Shown: positions 1-10,931 of the stretch, one piece after another
How positions within the stretch are numbered: the stretch's first letter is position 1
How the letters are laid out: each line of letters starts with the position of its first letter
Source: Diphasiastrum complanatum
Taxonomy: Eukaryota; Streptophyta; Lycopodiopsida; Lycopodiales; Lycopodiaceae
Assembly: GCA_029204225.1 (NCBI GenBank)
Contig: CM055092.1
Span: 72,752,857-72,816,856 of the forward strand
Length of the DNA: 64,000 bases
Reading direction: 5' to 3'
Program-made: the position numbers and the translations under genes
Notes under the pieces: model-generated
Databases searched by the model: none
Told to the model about the DNA's origin: nothing
The model's input: only the letters and a program-made list of their open reading frames with translations

Positions 1-1749
1 CCTTTGTTATTGTCATGTGTGAAGGACTCGTTTTCTATATTTTTAGGTATTGGTACTTGTTCTCTCTATTTAGGTATTTTAATCTATATGTTATATGCAA
101 TTTAATGGTTAAACTTTATTATTATTGTTCGAACAATCAAAAGATAAATTTCACGCACTCCATCAAATGCTATTGAATCTAGTGATTTGATAGATTGTGA
201 ATTCTTCAATGTTGAAATCAGTAAAAGTGATGATAGAACCACGTATATTAGAAATTCCTTTGGTTCAGTATTTAAATTGCAGGGTATTAAATTTGGAAGA
301 TTTCAAATAATCTTATGGTATATTGCATGATGTTTTGGACAATGTCCTCCACAGAAAAAATACTATTAAAAAATCTCATTAGAATAAAGTATGGTGCTAC
401 AAATGAGCTTGGAACAAAATCAAGTTGTGTATTATGGAATGGTTTTTCATGAATGAAAAGTTTAATGGGTATTTGCCTATAATCCCATCTCCTTTCATAA
501 TACATAATACCTTGGCCTTGTGCTAAGATTCCTGGCAACAATATTGAGACATAATGACCATCATCAATGATGGTTGCATCACTAAAATATTCCCTTTAGA
601 AAGAAGCCTGGGTCTGGGCATCATGATCTTACAATCCATAGGCCTTTGCTAGGGCATGGTTTACACAATCTATATGGCCCACATCTCGAACTATCTACCT
701 CAATGGACAATGTACCTATCTCAGATTGCAACCAATCATTGTAGCGATTGAATAGATTTCCCCATATATCCTTGTCCTGTAAAAATACAATATCGTTTTC
801 CCTATTCTTTTTTAAGCATATAAGCAAGCAACCCATACTTAAAAAGAGTGGAGTGAAACCCAATGGCAAGGATTATAGACTCAACCTGTAGAGTTATATT
901 GCCCATGTGAAACCTAAATTCATAAGCTTTAAGAAAATTTTCTATTATATCAGCAATCAAATACCATTCAATGCAAAGTGAGCTTATAATTGAGTTGTGA
1001 AAGAGGAGCTCCTGTAGAAAATTCAAACCATTAACAATAACTAGTATGCAAGTGAACATGATCAAAGAACAAATCTAGAGTAGTTGATTTCTTGAATCTG
1101 CAAATATAGTTGAGGTGAGAATAAATTGGTCAACATTCATCAATCCACAAACAAACGTACAATGACAAAAAAAGAGGACTTCACATAAAAGAAAAGGCAG
1201 GAGGAGGAGGCTTTGCTTCTCTCTCTCACCGTTAGAAGAATCTTTACCAGAATCATCCATTAGAAGAATCTTCACCAGAATCTTCTAACATGCCCCCACT
1301 GCAATTTTGGTGACAGTCCCTTGGCACCTGCATATGTCGTTGGCATTGGCATGTGTGGATGTGAAACCATTGTGAAAGAAGGTAAAGAGGCGTACTGACA
1401 GGAAGGGGAAAAAAGAAATTGTTGCAAGAAGGTTGAGCTGCAAGGGGGAAAACGAAGGAGGTATATGCATAAGGGAATAAATCAAAAGAAAATAAAGAGG
1501 AGAAAAATGAGATAATGGTGAAAAACAATCAAAATAAAGTTGAGTCCTTGTATGTTTTTTCTGGACTTTTTTTTTTTTGAAAGAGTTGTCTTGTTGACCC
1601 TTTTCAAGCAATTTACCCTTGGCATCTTTAGCATCGTGGTTCTTGCGATGGGTGTCTACAACTGTATGGACAAATCTGGACCACAATTGGCTGCAATGGA
1701 TGGATTGCGAGCGAATTAGGCCAAATGCCATGCACATATTTTATCAAAA
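1..1749. other. No recognisable gene; AT-rich repeat-like DNA
   Basis: I find no conserved protein or RNA in this stretch. The only structure is near 1,232-1,302. There, read on the minus strand, a purine-rich run (1,291-1,302, GCAGTGGGGGCA) is followed by TGTTAGAAG at 1,290. That is how a polypurine tract and the start of a copia 3' LTR usually look. I could not find the other LTR end or a matching RNase H region, so this is only a hint. Confidence 0.3.
1232..1290. repeat. Tandem duplication, ~28 bp, two copies
   Basis: Two adjacent copies of a unit beginning TTAGAAGAATC lie at 1,232-1,259 and 1,260-1,290, differing at a few bases. They lie at the possible LTR start described for the flanking region. 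Confidence 0.6.
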
Positions 1750-3590
1750 CTACGTAGTATACCATCTTTCCAACCGGGCTATATCGACAAATGACGTTAA
1801 CGATAGCCGATGGTAGGTCCGGTATAGGGGTAGCTGATCCACTATTGTCGTCATCTTGAAAGTCAGGTTGGGGTCAAAGCAATACTCTCCAAAACACAAA
1901 TCCCGCTTGGTCTCGACTTTGCTGGCCGTCAGAAGAGTTTTGACATTGTAGTAGGCCTCCCAAACAATGGGGTCTGGTGAATTAGCTGCTTCAGTGAGGA
2001 ATCGATTGAGGGCTCTTTGAAAATCAACCACCATGCTCCAACCTTTTGCAGACTTAATGATCGGCCAATTGTAGGCCCCTACACTTGGAGTTTTGAGTGC
2101 AGACCATGACCGTCTTTGGGGCAGTGGGTGGTATGTTGGATCAACCCGTAGAACCACCGGAACTGTGAGATATTTTTTGATGAGCTTGGGGTTGCGTAGA
2201 AGTACTACTTTCCTCCACTCTGGTTGAGGATGTAGGAGTGAAAGGATATCAACCGACTTCTTTTTGAGTAGCTCCTCGAGCTTTCCAGGTAGTGTATAGA
2301 CACCTCTGGTGGTGATGTCTAGATATTACTTTTCGAAGAGGGCCGTCTATTCGGAGTCAGATACCATAAAGACTTTATTGTACCAATGTTTGTGTACCAC
2401 CACAGAATCAGGGAGGTTATCCACTGGGTTAGGAGGAAATGAGGAAGTTGATGGAAGATCAGATTTGTGTGGAGAAGAGGAGGTGAGAGGTGGAGAAGAA
2501 ACACGAGGAAAACTGGTGCGATGTGGTGAGATGGCGCGAGATGGTGAGAGGCTGCAAGGAGGAGATACAATCTCGAGTTTGGGCATGTTTGCCTAAGAGT
2601 CATATAGAAGATCCTGGTCGAAGGTGCGATCTCCACCAGTTTGAAGGTCGAAGTGAGGGAAGGTTAGTTGAAGTTGGTGGTAGTCGAAGGTGGAGGCGAA
2701 TTCGATGAATGGAAAGTCAGAAATCTAGCAATGCCTGATGGATGGATCTTGGACAATGGCATTATAATGAGCCAAGGCTACGTTATAACAGACAATGAGC
2801 GTCATTGGATGATACTCTGAAAGCCGTCTATAATTCTTTTACAAGAAATGAGGCCCAATCATAAACTGTGTCTAGTCCTCCCATCATGGTCGCCATGACG
2901 ATGACCTGCTTGAACACACGGAGGGGACGGTGGGAACTAACAATGATGGTAGTGGATAGAAAATCTATCGCGTCACGGAGATGGAAATTCTTGAGTCGTG
3001 AGATCAGGTACCCGTCATTAGTTTTGGTCTTAATGCCATCTTGGTCTGGATTGAGAAATGCGGATATGTCGTATTTGGTGAGTGCGTAGGTGGCTGTTAG
3101 GCGAGCGGAGTGTGGAAGCGTGAGAGCAATGAAAATTAGTTGCGGGTCGAGGGGGATCGCATGATCCTGCCCCTTGAAGGTAACGGTAAAAGATTCAGTG
3201 GCAAAAGTGAAAAACGTTTGTCGGACTAGGGCAAGGTCCTGGAAAAGGGACACTTGCATGTTATGGAGGCCTGTGACAGTTAGGACCGCAAGGCAGCCAT
3301 CGTTGCAAAGAGTGACACGAGGATGGTGAGTAAGGGCAGGATGGTGTACTATAAAGGTGTGCACGTGACACGAGCAGCAGGTTGGCGGGTAGATCGGGGA
3401 GATGTCTCTCCCTCCTCTCGACTAGGGGATGTGGATGTTGGGACGCAGATGGTGAGTTGAGGTGTGCGAGGACATAGACGGGCTGGAGGAATGGTTGGGT
3501 CCAGCAGGTGTGGCGGTGCTTCGAGTGGTTCAAACTCGTTGACCAGGTGGGACAATAGCACCCGAAAGACAACGTTTCAGTGCCATTGAT
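1750..3590 (-). pseudogene. Older copy of retrotransposon ORF3 (domains A and B)
   Basis: No known family is recognised. Read on the minus strand it has three parts. Domain A (3,364-2,828) contains KTKTNDGYLI. A Ser/Pro-rich linker follows (2,590-2,350). Domain B (2,330-1,750) contains HPQPEWRKVVLLR, KGWSMVVD and RALNRFLTEAANSPDP. The same motifs in the same order occur in the ORF3 of the neighbouring Ty3/gypsy element (PIQTNNGYLI in its domain A; QPQPE, YGWTTDVD and RALTTFANQYINCPDP in its domain B), so the two are homologous but strongly diverged. A possible start ATG lies near 3,588. Stops and frameshifts occur at the start, in the linker and before domain B, so it is dead. The gypsy LTR at 3,678 was inserted just upstream of its start. 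No transmembrane segment is evident. Function is unknown. Confidence 0.6.
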
Positions 3591-3672
3591 GGAAACTGGA
3601 CCATTGATGGATTGGGTTTGAGGGCGAGAAAGGTATTGTGGCGAGTAATAAACAGAGCGCGAGTAAAAGATA

Positions 3673-3677
3673 GCTGG
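3673..3677. repeat. Target-site duplication GCTGG, left copy
   Basis: GCTGG directly precedes the TG of the LTR at 3,678. The same five bases (CCAGC on plus, GCTGG on minus) lie directly outside the CA end of the inverted LTR at 19,984. They are therefore the two ends of one insertion, now separated and inverted. Confidence 0.75.
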
Positions 3678-4496
3678 TGTTGGGGGTATTCCCAACAAAG
3701 TGTAAATAAATAAAATCATTCAATAAAATGTGTTGCGAGGGCATGGCATCCTGCGCGCGTAAGTCCATGGCCCAATGAGCATGCAAGTAAAGTTGTAAAT
3801 AAAATAAACTTGACTTGGGTCTTGGAATTAAAATAAAACTAGAGGCCCAAAGTCATTTTTAAACTTAGAGATTACTTTTTAGAGTTGGGTCCAAATTGGG
3901 ACTCACATGAATCTCGTGATTACCAATTTACTTTTTGTGGACCCTTGGATCAAGTTGGGTCCAAGATGAATGGATAGGATCATTGTGAATATTAGCCAAT
4001 AGGATTGAGGGGCAAGGGCCTTCCCCATTTTATAAAAAGGCACTATTTGTACACTATTTTCATGCTTAATGAGAAGGAGGAAACTCTAGCAATTTTGGAA
4101 GAGAAGCATCCTCATTTGCAATTCAATGCTTGCTATTGCTCTTGTTGTTTTCTATTGCTTTCAGGTTCATGCTTTTTGGTTTCAATAGTTTATGTTTCTC
4201 CTTTAGCAAGTATAATGTGCATTTGAGCTAACCTCCACCCTCCCTCTATCTCTCTCTTCTATCTTCTTTTCCCTCCATCTTTTCTAATCATCCCCTTCCT
4301 TTCACCTACAATCATGATGAATGTTAGTGTAGAGGAGTAGAGTTAAGGGAGAGTAGTGTTAGTGGTGAGTAGAGTTAAGGGAGAAAGTAGGAAACTAACT
4401 AAAAATAGCATATATGCATAGTTAGGTACCTATCCAGTGATCTAACCCTTGTTGACAGGCGAGAGGGCTATACTACGCAAGATCTTCGACCCTACA
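3678..4496 (+). mobile_element. Ty3/gypsy 5' LTR
   Basis: An 819-bp LTR starts TGTTGGGGGTATTCCCAACA and ends CCCTACA. The same sequence, diverged by scattered changes, occurs inverted at 19,984-20,801 (818 bp). It is followed after one base by a primer-binding site, which makes it the 5' LTR of an element reading to the right. A TATA box lies inside. A short reading frame at 4,005-4,226 is shared by both LTR copies only because the LTRs are copies of each other. Confidence 0.9.
4031..4040 (+). promoter_or_regulatory. LTR TATA box
   Basis: TATAAAAAGG lies in the middle of the 5' LTR, as expected for the element's RNA polymerase II promoter, about 465 bp before the LTR end. The other LTR shows TATAAAAAG changed to CATAAAAAG at the matching place, so that copy is probably weakened. 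Confidence 0.65.
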
Positions 4497-4497
4497 G

Positions 4498-4515
4498 TGG
4501 CGTCGTTGACGGGGA
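4498..4515 (+). other. Primer-binding site, tRNA-Asp type
   Basis: TGGCGTCGTTGACGGGGA begins one base after the LTR. It differs at two positions from the primer site complementary to the 3' end of plant tRNA-Asp that many plant Ty3/gypsy elements use. This fixes the direction of the element. Confidence 0.75.
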
Positions 4516-4859
4516 TAGGTTTCCACTAACTAGTTTAGCTGCATTTTAGCTATTTTCTTGTTTTTTAGTGTAGTTTTAGGTAGATTTTTGGGTGTTTAGA
4601 GTTAATTTTTTGTATTTTTTTGTGTTTGGACTGTTCACAGCTAGTAAAGGAGGTGTGAGAGGGTAGAGGAGGCCCTGAATAGCCTCTAAGGGCTTGAAAC
4701 CCAAACCAAACAGCCAAAAAACCCACAAAAAAAACACACCAATCTACATTTTGGAGGGTTAAAGAGCCTAAAATCTCATCATATTTTTATATCTCCAGAA
4801 TCACTGAGAATTAACCCTTGCATGACTGGCAGCAGCTCCAAGGTACTATCCCAGACCTG

Positions 4860-5640
4860 CATAGAAGCCTGCGAGAATTAGTTCCAAGCAGATTGTAAAA
4901 ATCAGAAAAAAATCATAGAAAATTCAAAATACCCTTGAGAAAATCCAAAAAAAATCAAATCTTCATAAGAAATCTCGCAGTGCCCTCTGAAGTTCCATCT
5001 CAGTGAGATCAGGACACAAAAAAGCTTGCGAGAGTTAGTTTGGTGTCTAAGTGCCTGTGTGAGAGTTCTCAGTGAAAAAAAGACGGGAAAGTACCAGTGA
5101 ACCCTCGCAGACAGCAAAATTTTCAGTTCCAGTGGTCAAGAACTCTCGTAGAGGATTCTGAAGTTCCATCTCAGTGAGACCAGGACACAGAAGAGCTTGC
5201 GAGAGTTAGTTTGATTCCAGTGAGTAAAAAATTGGATTTAAGTGCAAAAAAATCACTAGAAAGTGAAGATCCGGCAAATCCTTCCAGTAAGAACTCTCGT
5301 AGACCCTCTTAATCGATTCAAAATGTCAATTTACATTAGTAATGAAGCCTGCGAGAGTTAGTGTGAAGATCTAGTGAAGATCAAGCCAAAAAAGTGGCTT
5401 TGAACCCTCGCAGACAATGATATTCTCACTTCTTGCAAGAGTTAACTCTCGCAGAGAATTCTATAGTGAGATCTAACCCAGATCCAGCTACTATGAGCCT
5501 TGCAAGAGTTACTTCCCATAGATCTGAAAGATATCAAGTTTTTTACTTACAAAAATAGCTAAAGAACCCTTGCATAGCCAACCCTCGCACAAGAGAACCC
5601 TCGCAGACTAGATCAGTGGAAAGATCTGCATCAGATCCAG
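4860..5640. repeat. Leader with repeated CTGCGAGAGTT / CCCTCGCAGAC motifs
   Basis: The untranslated leader between primer site and gag holds about a dozen copies of a short motif in both orientations (for example 5,102 CCCTCGCAGAC, 5,346 CTGCGAGAGTT, 5,445 CTCTCGCAG). A unit of about 60 bp is duplicated at 4,982-5,042 and 5,156-5,213. Because the motif occurs in both orientations, the RNA could form many stem-loops. The same motif recurs before ORF3 (10,270-10,590). Confidence 0.7.
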
Positions 5641-5813
5641 CTACTGTCAAAATCTCAGGTCAATCAGTGCAAGGAGTAAAAAGTTATCAAGGAAAAACCA
5701 CCGTAAAGGGCCTAAAATTCACTTCCGACCGATTAGATTGATCAGATTCTTAGAGATCCAAACTACATCCTACTGTATAAGCAAGATCTAATCACTTTGG
5801 AACCCACCATCAA

Positions 5814-7293
5814 ATGAATCTAAGATCGGGACGATCAATAGCACAAAGGGTAACAAATCAAGTACCACACCTTTCCAGATTAGCAGCTATGCAACAAGAG
5901 GCAGAACCGGAACCAGCACCAATGGATCCAATGGGCCAACTCGTACATGTTGCTCCCTTGCAAGCAGTTCAGAGAGCACCATGGATGGGAATACCAAAAT
6001 ACGACGGATCATCAGATCCGATCTGATTCCTCCAGATCTATGAGCAAGCTTGTGAAATCTACGGTGAACGGACACCTGCGGAGAAGCTGATGTTGTTCCA
6101 TGTCCTTATTGGTAGTGGCTCAGGATTGATTTTTCAACCTGTCAAAGGAAGAAAAATCCACCTAGGAAGTGGTTAAGGTGGCTCTCATTATGCGCTTTAA
6201 ACTAAAAAAGTTCCTAGAAGATCTGTTTCCCCTGCTGAGCAAAGTCAAGATGGGAAAACGAGAAAGGGTCAGGGACTATATTGAGCGGGTCAAACACTTA
6301 CGATCCGAGTGCAGTGCAGCCCTAACTCCCGATCATGTGGTGATCATGTGGTTCCTAGCCAGACTACCACGAAGCATCAGAAGAGAACTAAAACGATGGG
6401 AGTAGTACGCTACTCTGCAAGAAGCTATAGAAGATGCCATCAGGGAAGAGGATGAGGGATTTGATGATGAATATCCATCCACCCATACTCCTATTCTCTC
6501 GATTACATCATCATCATCAAATGCATCTGCTCTATCCACCGAACTGCTGTTGGAGCAAATGACAAAATTACACAAACAGCAGATGGAGCAACTTACGGCG
6601 TAGTTTGACCAGAAACTGAAGACCTTACAAGGAGCTGTAGCAGTAACGCCACATCAACCGGAATAAACTAGTTGCAGTATCCAAGACGGGAAAATTTATG
6701 GTGTTCAGTGTGCATGCAAAACCATACAGCGAACGAGTGTCCAGTCCTAAAGCAAAATTTGAGACTGACACATAGATTTTGCCATCTGTGTAATGCAACA
6801 TCGCATGATATGACATTTTGCCCGTTCAACCCCCGGATTGTTCAACAGAAAAGAAGTCCTTATCAGACTTCCTATCCTTACCATCAAGGGGCATCCAACG
6901 CGGCACCAAGGTACGGCACACCAAATCAACCACAACGTATGGCCTTACCTACTCCACCAGGGCCAGCCAATCAACAAGTGGCCCATGTAAACCTGACAGC
7001 AGCAGAACCATAGATGCAAATGCCACCTCAACCTGAGCAGCAGCAATGGTACAGACCAGATGAATCATTTATGGATCCTGCCATAAATGAATATGTTGTT
7101 GCCTCTGCAGCTCAAACTCAGCATCAAGGCAAAAGAAATTACGTGCTACGGATGCGGCGAAGGATACAGAATTGCAGAATGTCCCTACAAAAGACAATAT
7201 ACATCCTTCTGCCGAGAATGCGGGTATGGGCACTGTTACAAGAATTGTCCATTCAAACTTGGAACCAGTGCACCTCTGAACTTCATTGCATTA
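5814..7293 (+). pseudogene. gag: Ty3/gypsy gag with several zinc knuckles
   Basis: Gag forms the capsid and nucleocapsid that package element RNA in the cytoplasm. The frame starts at ATG 5,814 (MNLRSGRS). A capsid-type stretch continues through 6,169-6,405 (MRFKLKKFLEDLFP, RERVRDYIERVKHLRSEC). Further on are Cys-His clusters: CSVCMQNHTANEC near 6,703, CHLCNATSHDMTFC near 6,782, CYGCGEGYRIAEC near 7,147 and CRECGYGHCYKNC near 7,213. Three fit CX2CX3-4HX4C and one has Tyr in place of His. Four knuckles is more than the one or two usual in plant elements. The frame is broken by a stop after SDPI at 6,025, a frameshift near 6,165, and stops near 6,405, 6,601 and 6,664, with a shift to another frame for the first knuckle pair. 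It cannot make a full protein. Confidence 0.8.
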
Positions 7294-7317
7294 TAGCAAC
7301 CAGCAGTTCCAGCATGG

Positions 7318-8361
7318 ATGCCATCGGAAGGACGACAACTCCACGCTCCTGTGTTAGCTACTACGCGAGCACAGAAGAGGAAGAAAGTGGCTCTCTCATC
7401 ACCACCATCGGTCATTGACGACCAACCCTCAACTTCCGCGCCATATCCGAATGTGAGGAAAGAAAGAAGACAGTACCAGAAAATAAGACACTGGGTACAG
7501 AAAGCACAAGCGGAGGAAAAAGAGCAAGAAAGAGATAATCCTACAGAACCTCCAGTTGGCGCCAAACAGGAACTGCAAACGGGCTCACCACTGCGCACTG
7601 ATCAGAATGATCGGTTGCATGAACATGAACCACATTTTTACATGGTGGAGCCCAAGGAACCACGCACTGAAAGACTCACACTTTTACTGTCAAGTCGTGC
7701 TAGTTTACCACTCGGAGAACTATTGCGGATTGCACCACAAGCAAAAAGCCTTCTAGCTGAATGGGCCAAAGTGGATGAGGATCCAGTAGCGCCTGAGCCC
7801 ATATATTGTACGGGCTATGAAGAAACAAGTAATGTCCTCCACATCGGAGCAGCATGGAAAAGTGAGGAACACAACATCACTTTGCCAATCAAACACAAGA
7901 GATACGAGGACGAGGCGACAGTGGTAGATGGAGGATCAGGTGTCAATTTGATCTCCACTACTTTGTACAAAAAATGGGGTTTACAAGGATTGAAGCCAGC
8001 AAGATTCGCCATCAAGCTAGCAGATCAATCCTGTGTGAAACCAAAAGGTGTAGTTGTCGATATCCCTATAAAGATAGTAGGCATGCAGTTTGTGATTACT
8101 TTTGTAGTCATGGATATACCTGAATTTCCATCTGCATACCGTGTTTTACTGGGAAGACCATGGTTGAGGACTGCACAAGTAGTACACAATTGGGGTACAG
8201 GAAAACTCACCTTCGAGAACAGAGAGCAGGCTGCAAAGGTTGATCCAACCACATGGGCGGTGAAACCTATTGCACCCAAAGCTGATGACGGATCATCCAC
8301 GACAGATCACACGATTGATCGCCCAAGGGGGGTCACTATCATTCAGAGACAGATGTCATGA
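7318..8361 (+). pseudogene. Ty3/gypsy retropepsin-containing frame
   Basis: This is the longest unbroken frame of the element, 347 codons. It would supply the aspartic protease that cuts the polyprotein. Residues 1-130 are charged and low in complexity. The protease fold follows: the catalytic loop near residue 203 reads VVDGGSGVNLI and the family-typical flap-end motif LLGRPWLR lies near residue 278. The catalytic triplet is DGG rather than DSG or DTG. My recollection is that DGGSG occurs in some plant gypsy proteases, so it may be natural and not damage. The ATG is simply the first in frame; gag and protease were probably one polyprotein. No reverse transcriptase follows, unlike a normal gypsy pol. 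Confidence 0.75.
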
Positions 8362-9773
8362 TGTGGACGGATGCATTAGCAACTATTGACTGCCAGGCAT
8401 GTCAATATGAATCAGATCTAGAACCTAGTACATCTTCACCCAAGTGTTACACTATGGACACACCCCTCACATTTGGGGTGAATATGATAAACGTAGCATG
8501 GTTGTCAGCGGAACCTACTGAGAACCCAGTGGACGATGATTTGGTCCCTTGGCAACATGCTCTAACTTATAATAAAGAGATTGAGCTGACTGATGAACAG
8601 GTCCTACACCACATGGACCCAGATCGTTACAGAATCAGGAAAGTACCAGCTCAACCACTCTGCTATGGCGAAGGTCTCAAGGATCGATCCAACCAGCTGA
8701 TTGCCGGCCAGTTGTATCGAAGAGGTCCAGATGGAATTCTTCGGCGGTGTATTCTTCCTCATGAGGCCACCTAGATCATTTCGCTTTCACATGAAGGCAT
8801 AGGTGGGGGTCATTTTGCATCTGACATTATAGTTCGCAAGATCCTGCAATTAGGATGTTGGTGGCCAACGATTCATAAGGATACGGAGGAATACTTGAAA
8901 AAGTGCGATGTGTGCCAAAGGGCAAGGAGATCAACGAGATTGAATTACGACTTACTACACCCGGTCTTAGCCCAAGCACCATTCAAAAAGTGGAGATTGG
9001 ATTACATCAGTCCAATTCACCCTACAACAAGAAGTTCTCAGGTTCGATACATAATCGTAGCCACAGACTACCTCACCATATGGGTCGAAGCCAAGGCGGT
9101 AAGAGTAGCTGATACTAGGACCACTGCCAAGTTCCTTTATAGAATTATCATTATACGCTTCGGATGCCCGGTGGAGCTAGTCAGCGATCGCGGAAGCCAT
9201 TTCATCAACAAGACCATCAAGGTCCTATTGGAGGAATTCTTCGTGATCCACAGAACAAGTACACCTTATTATCCTCATGGTAATGGGCAAGCATAATCAT
9301 CCAATAAGATCCTGTGTAGCGTGCTCACGAAAACAATTGAAGCTAGCAGATCGGATTGGGAATATAAGTTGCATGCTGCACTGTGGGCATTCAGGACAGC
9401 ATATAAAGGAAACACTGATCAAACACCCTTCTAATTGGTATATGGTCAGGATGCTATAATGCCAGTAGAGTTTCATTCATTAAGGATTGCCACCACGCAA
9501 CGTCTTAATGAGTCCAAATCTCTACAACTACGCCATGAAGCTCTGCATAAACTCTTTGAAACACGCTTACTAACTGTGCATGCACTGGCAGCTGAAAAGG
9601 AAAGACGCAAGGCATGGTATGATCGCAGGCTACAAAAGAAGGATCTTCACTTCGGAGATCTGGTCCTGATTGTTAAAACCAAGGCGATCAAAGGAAAGTT
9701 AAAATTCATAAGCGAAGGTCCTTATAAAATCAAAGAAATTCTTAATCATGGAGCCGTGAATTTGAAAAAGTAG
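8362..9773 (+). pseudogene. Ty3/gypsy integrase; RT and RNase H deleted
   Basis: Integrase joins element DNA to the chromosome. Visible in order are the HHCC zinc domain (HEGIGGGH at 8,791, then CDVCQ at 8,903), and the catalytic core with first Asp in WRLDYI (8,992) and second Asp in VSDRGSHF (9,181). The third catalytic residue, normally Glu after NGQA, is a TAA stop at 9,295-9,297, most simply a GAA to TAA change. A second stop interrupts TPF*LVYG at 9,432. The C-terminal part runs to 9,773. From the protease end at 8,361 to the zinc domain there are only about 430 bp, and no YVDD or RNase H motif, so the entire reverse transcriptase-RNase H region has been lost. Confidence 0.8.
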
Positions 9774-10269
9774 ATGGGACACCATTCGATACACCCATCA
9801 ACGGTAGCCGGTTGCACAAATATTGGCCACCGCAGTAAGATAGGTCCAGATTGGCGATGGCACGTTACGAAAAGCTATTCTACTAAACCATCACCGCTAG
9901 ATCTAAGAAGGTCAAGCCAAATCAAGCTAGATCCATTCAGATTCAGCCAGATCTGGCAAGATCGGAAAAATCCATCAGAATCCAAGAAGGATCCAGATCC
10001 AGATAGGATCAAGAAGGAAGCAGATCATCAGACTAACTGATGGATCTACTACCAAGTATCCATCAAAACTTCCAGAGAACCACCAACAGTTCGATCAAGC
10101 ATGGATGAAGTTGATTACCAGTTTACAAAAGTTAAAATTCAGAACATCTCGAGATCTCATCTAAAAACACTGTGAAAGGGCACTTTATTCATGATTTTTT
10201 GAGATCCCTTGGGATATAGCTCTTGAAACTTGGACAATCACCAGATCTGACTTAGATGCATCCATGAAA

Positions 10270-10590
10270 ATCTCTGCGAGTGTTCCTAATGGAGGAATCA
10301 TCATTTTTTAGTGTATGCGAGAGCTCCCAGAAGCTGAATTTTCAAAACCCTCGTAGAGCCTCAAGATCATCTTACCAACCCTCGCAAGGTGCCTAAATGG
10401 AATCAGAGCAGTGAAATTAGCCTGTCTACATGGTCTGATTTTGAAAATCCAATCACAAGAATAAGTTGTGGGAGAGATCACTTCCTGCGAGAGTTGAACC
10501 CTCACAGACAGCCTGAACCCTCGCAGAACCTTCGCATAGCAGTCAAATCACCTTCTGAACTCTCGCAGACTTCCCTGAGGTCTTAGAATT
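10270..10590. repeat. Second cluster of CTCGCAGA motifs, before ORF3
   Basis: At least eight copies of the motif of the 5' leader, in both orientations (for example CTGCGAGAGTT near 10,486, CCCTCGCAG near 10,518, CTCTCGCAGAC near 10,560). They sit just upstream of the internal TATA box. The 500 bp between integrase and this block show no coding signal. Confidence 0.65.
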
Positions 10591-10672
10591 TTGTGAAGAA
10601 GGTGTCTACCAAAATTTGGGTGGAACTGAACAAGGGAAGTGGATTTCACCTAATATGCACTCTAAATTCCGT

Positions 10673-10680
10673 TATATAAG
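10673..10680 (+). promoter_or_regulatory. Internal TATA box ahead of ORF3
   Basis: TATATAAG, followed by GGCTGAATTCGAG, lies about 250 bp before the likely ORF3 start at 10,932. A similar TATA context (CTATATATGAGGGCGAG) at 19,741 precedes the older ORF3 copy once the inversion is undone. This suggests ORF3 has its own promoter. No expression data are available here. Confidence 0.45.
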
Positions 10681-10931
10681 GGCTGAATTCGAGTCATTTG
10701 TCACCTTTGCTAGCGAAGCTCTGCCGAAATTTACACAGAAATTACCAAGTTTTCTGTTTGCGAACAAACTTTTTACTAGCTATCATCTGATCATACTGAA
10801 CACCGATCTGCATCTGAACTACACTCCTTATCATCCAACACTCGTTATTCACAGGTTTTTGTCGTTTCCACACCCTTTTTCACTTTCCACCGTTTTTTCT
10901 ACTTTTTCGACCACTAATCATCACTGCTAAC

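Noticed and set aside
4005-4226. A 73-codon frame found almost identically at 20,475-20,254
   Set aside because: Both lie inside the two LTR copies; similarity comes from LTR duplication, not from protein selection.
4860-5640. CRISPR-like regular spacing of CTCGCAGA motifs
   Set aside because: Spacing is irregular, motifs occur in both orientations, and the context is a plant retrotransposon leader.
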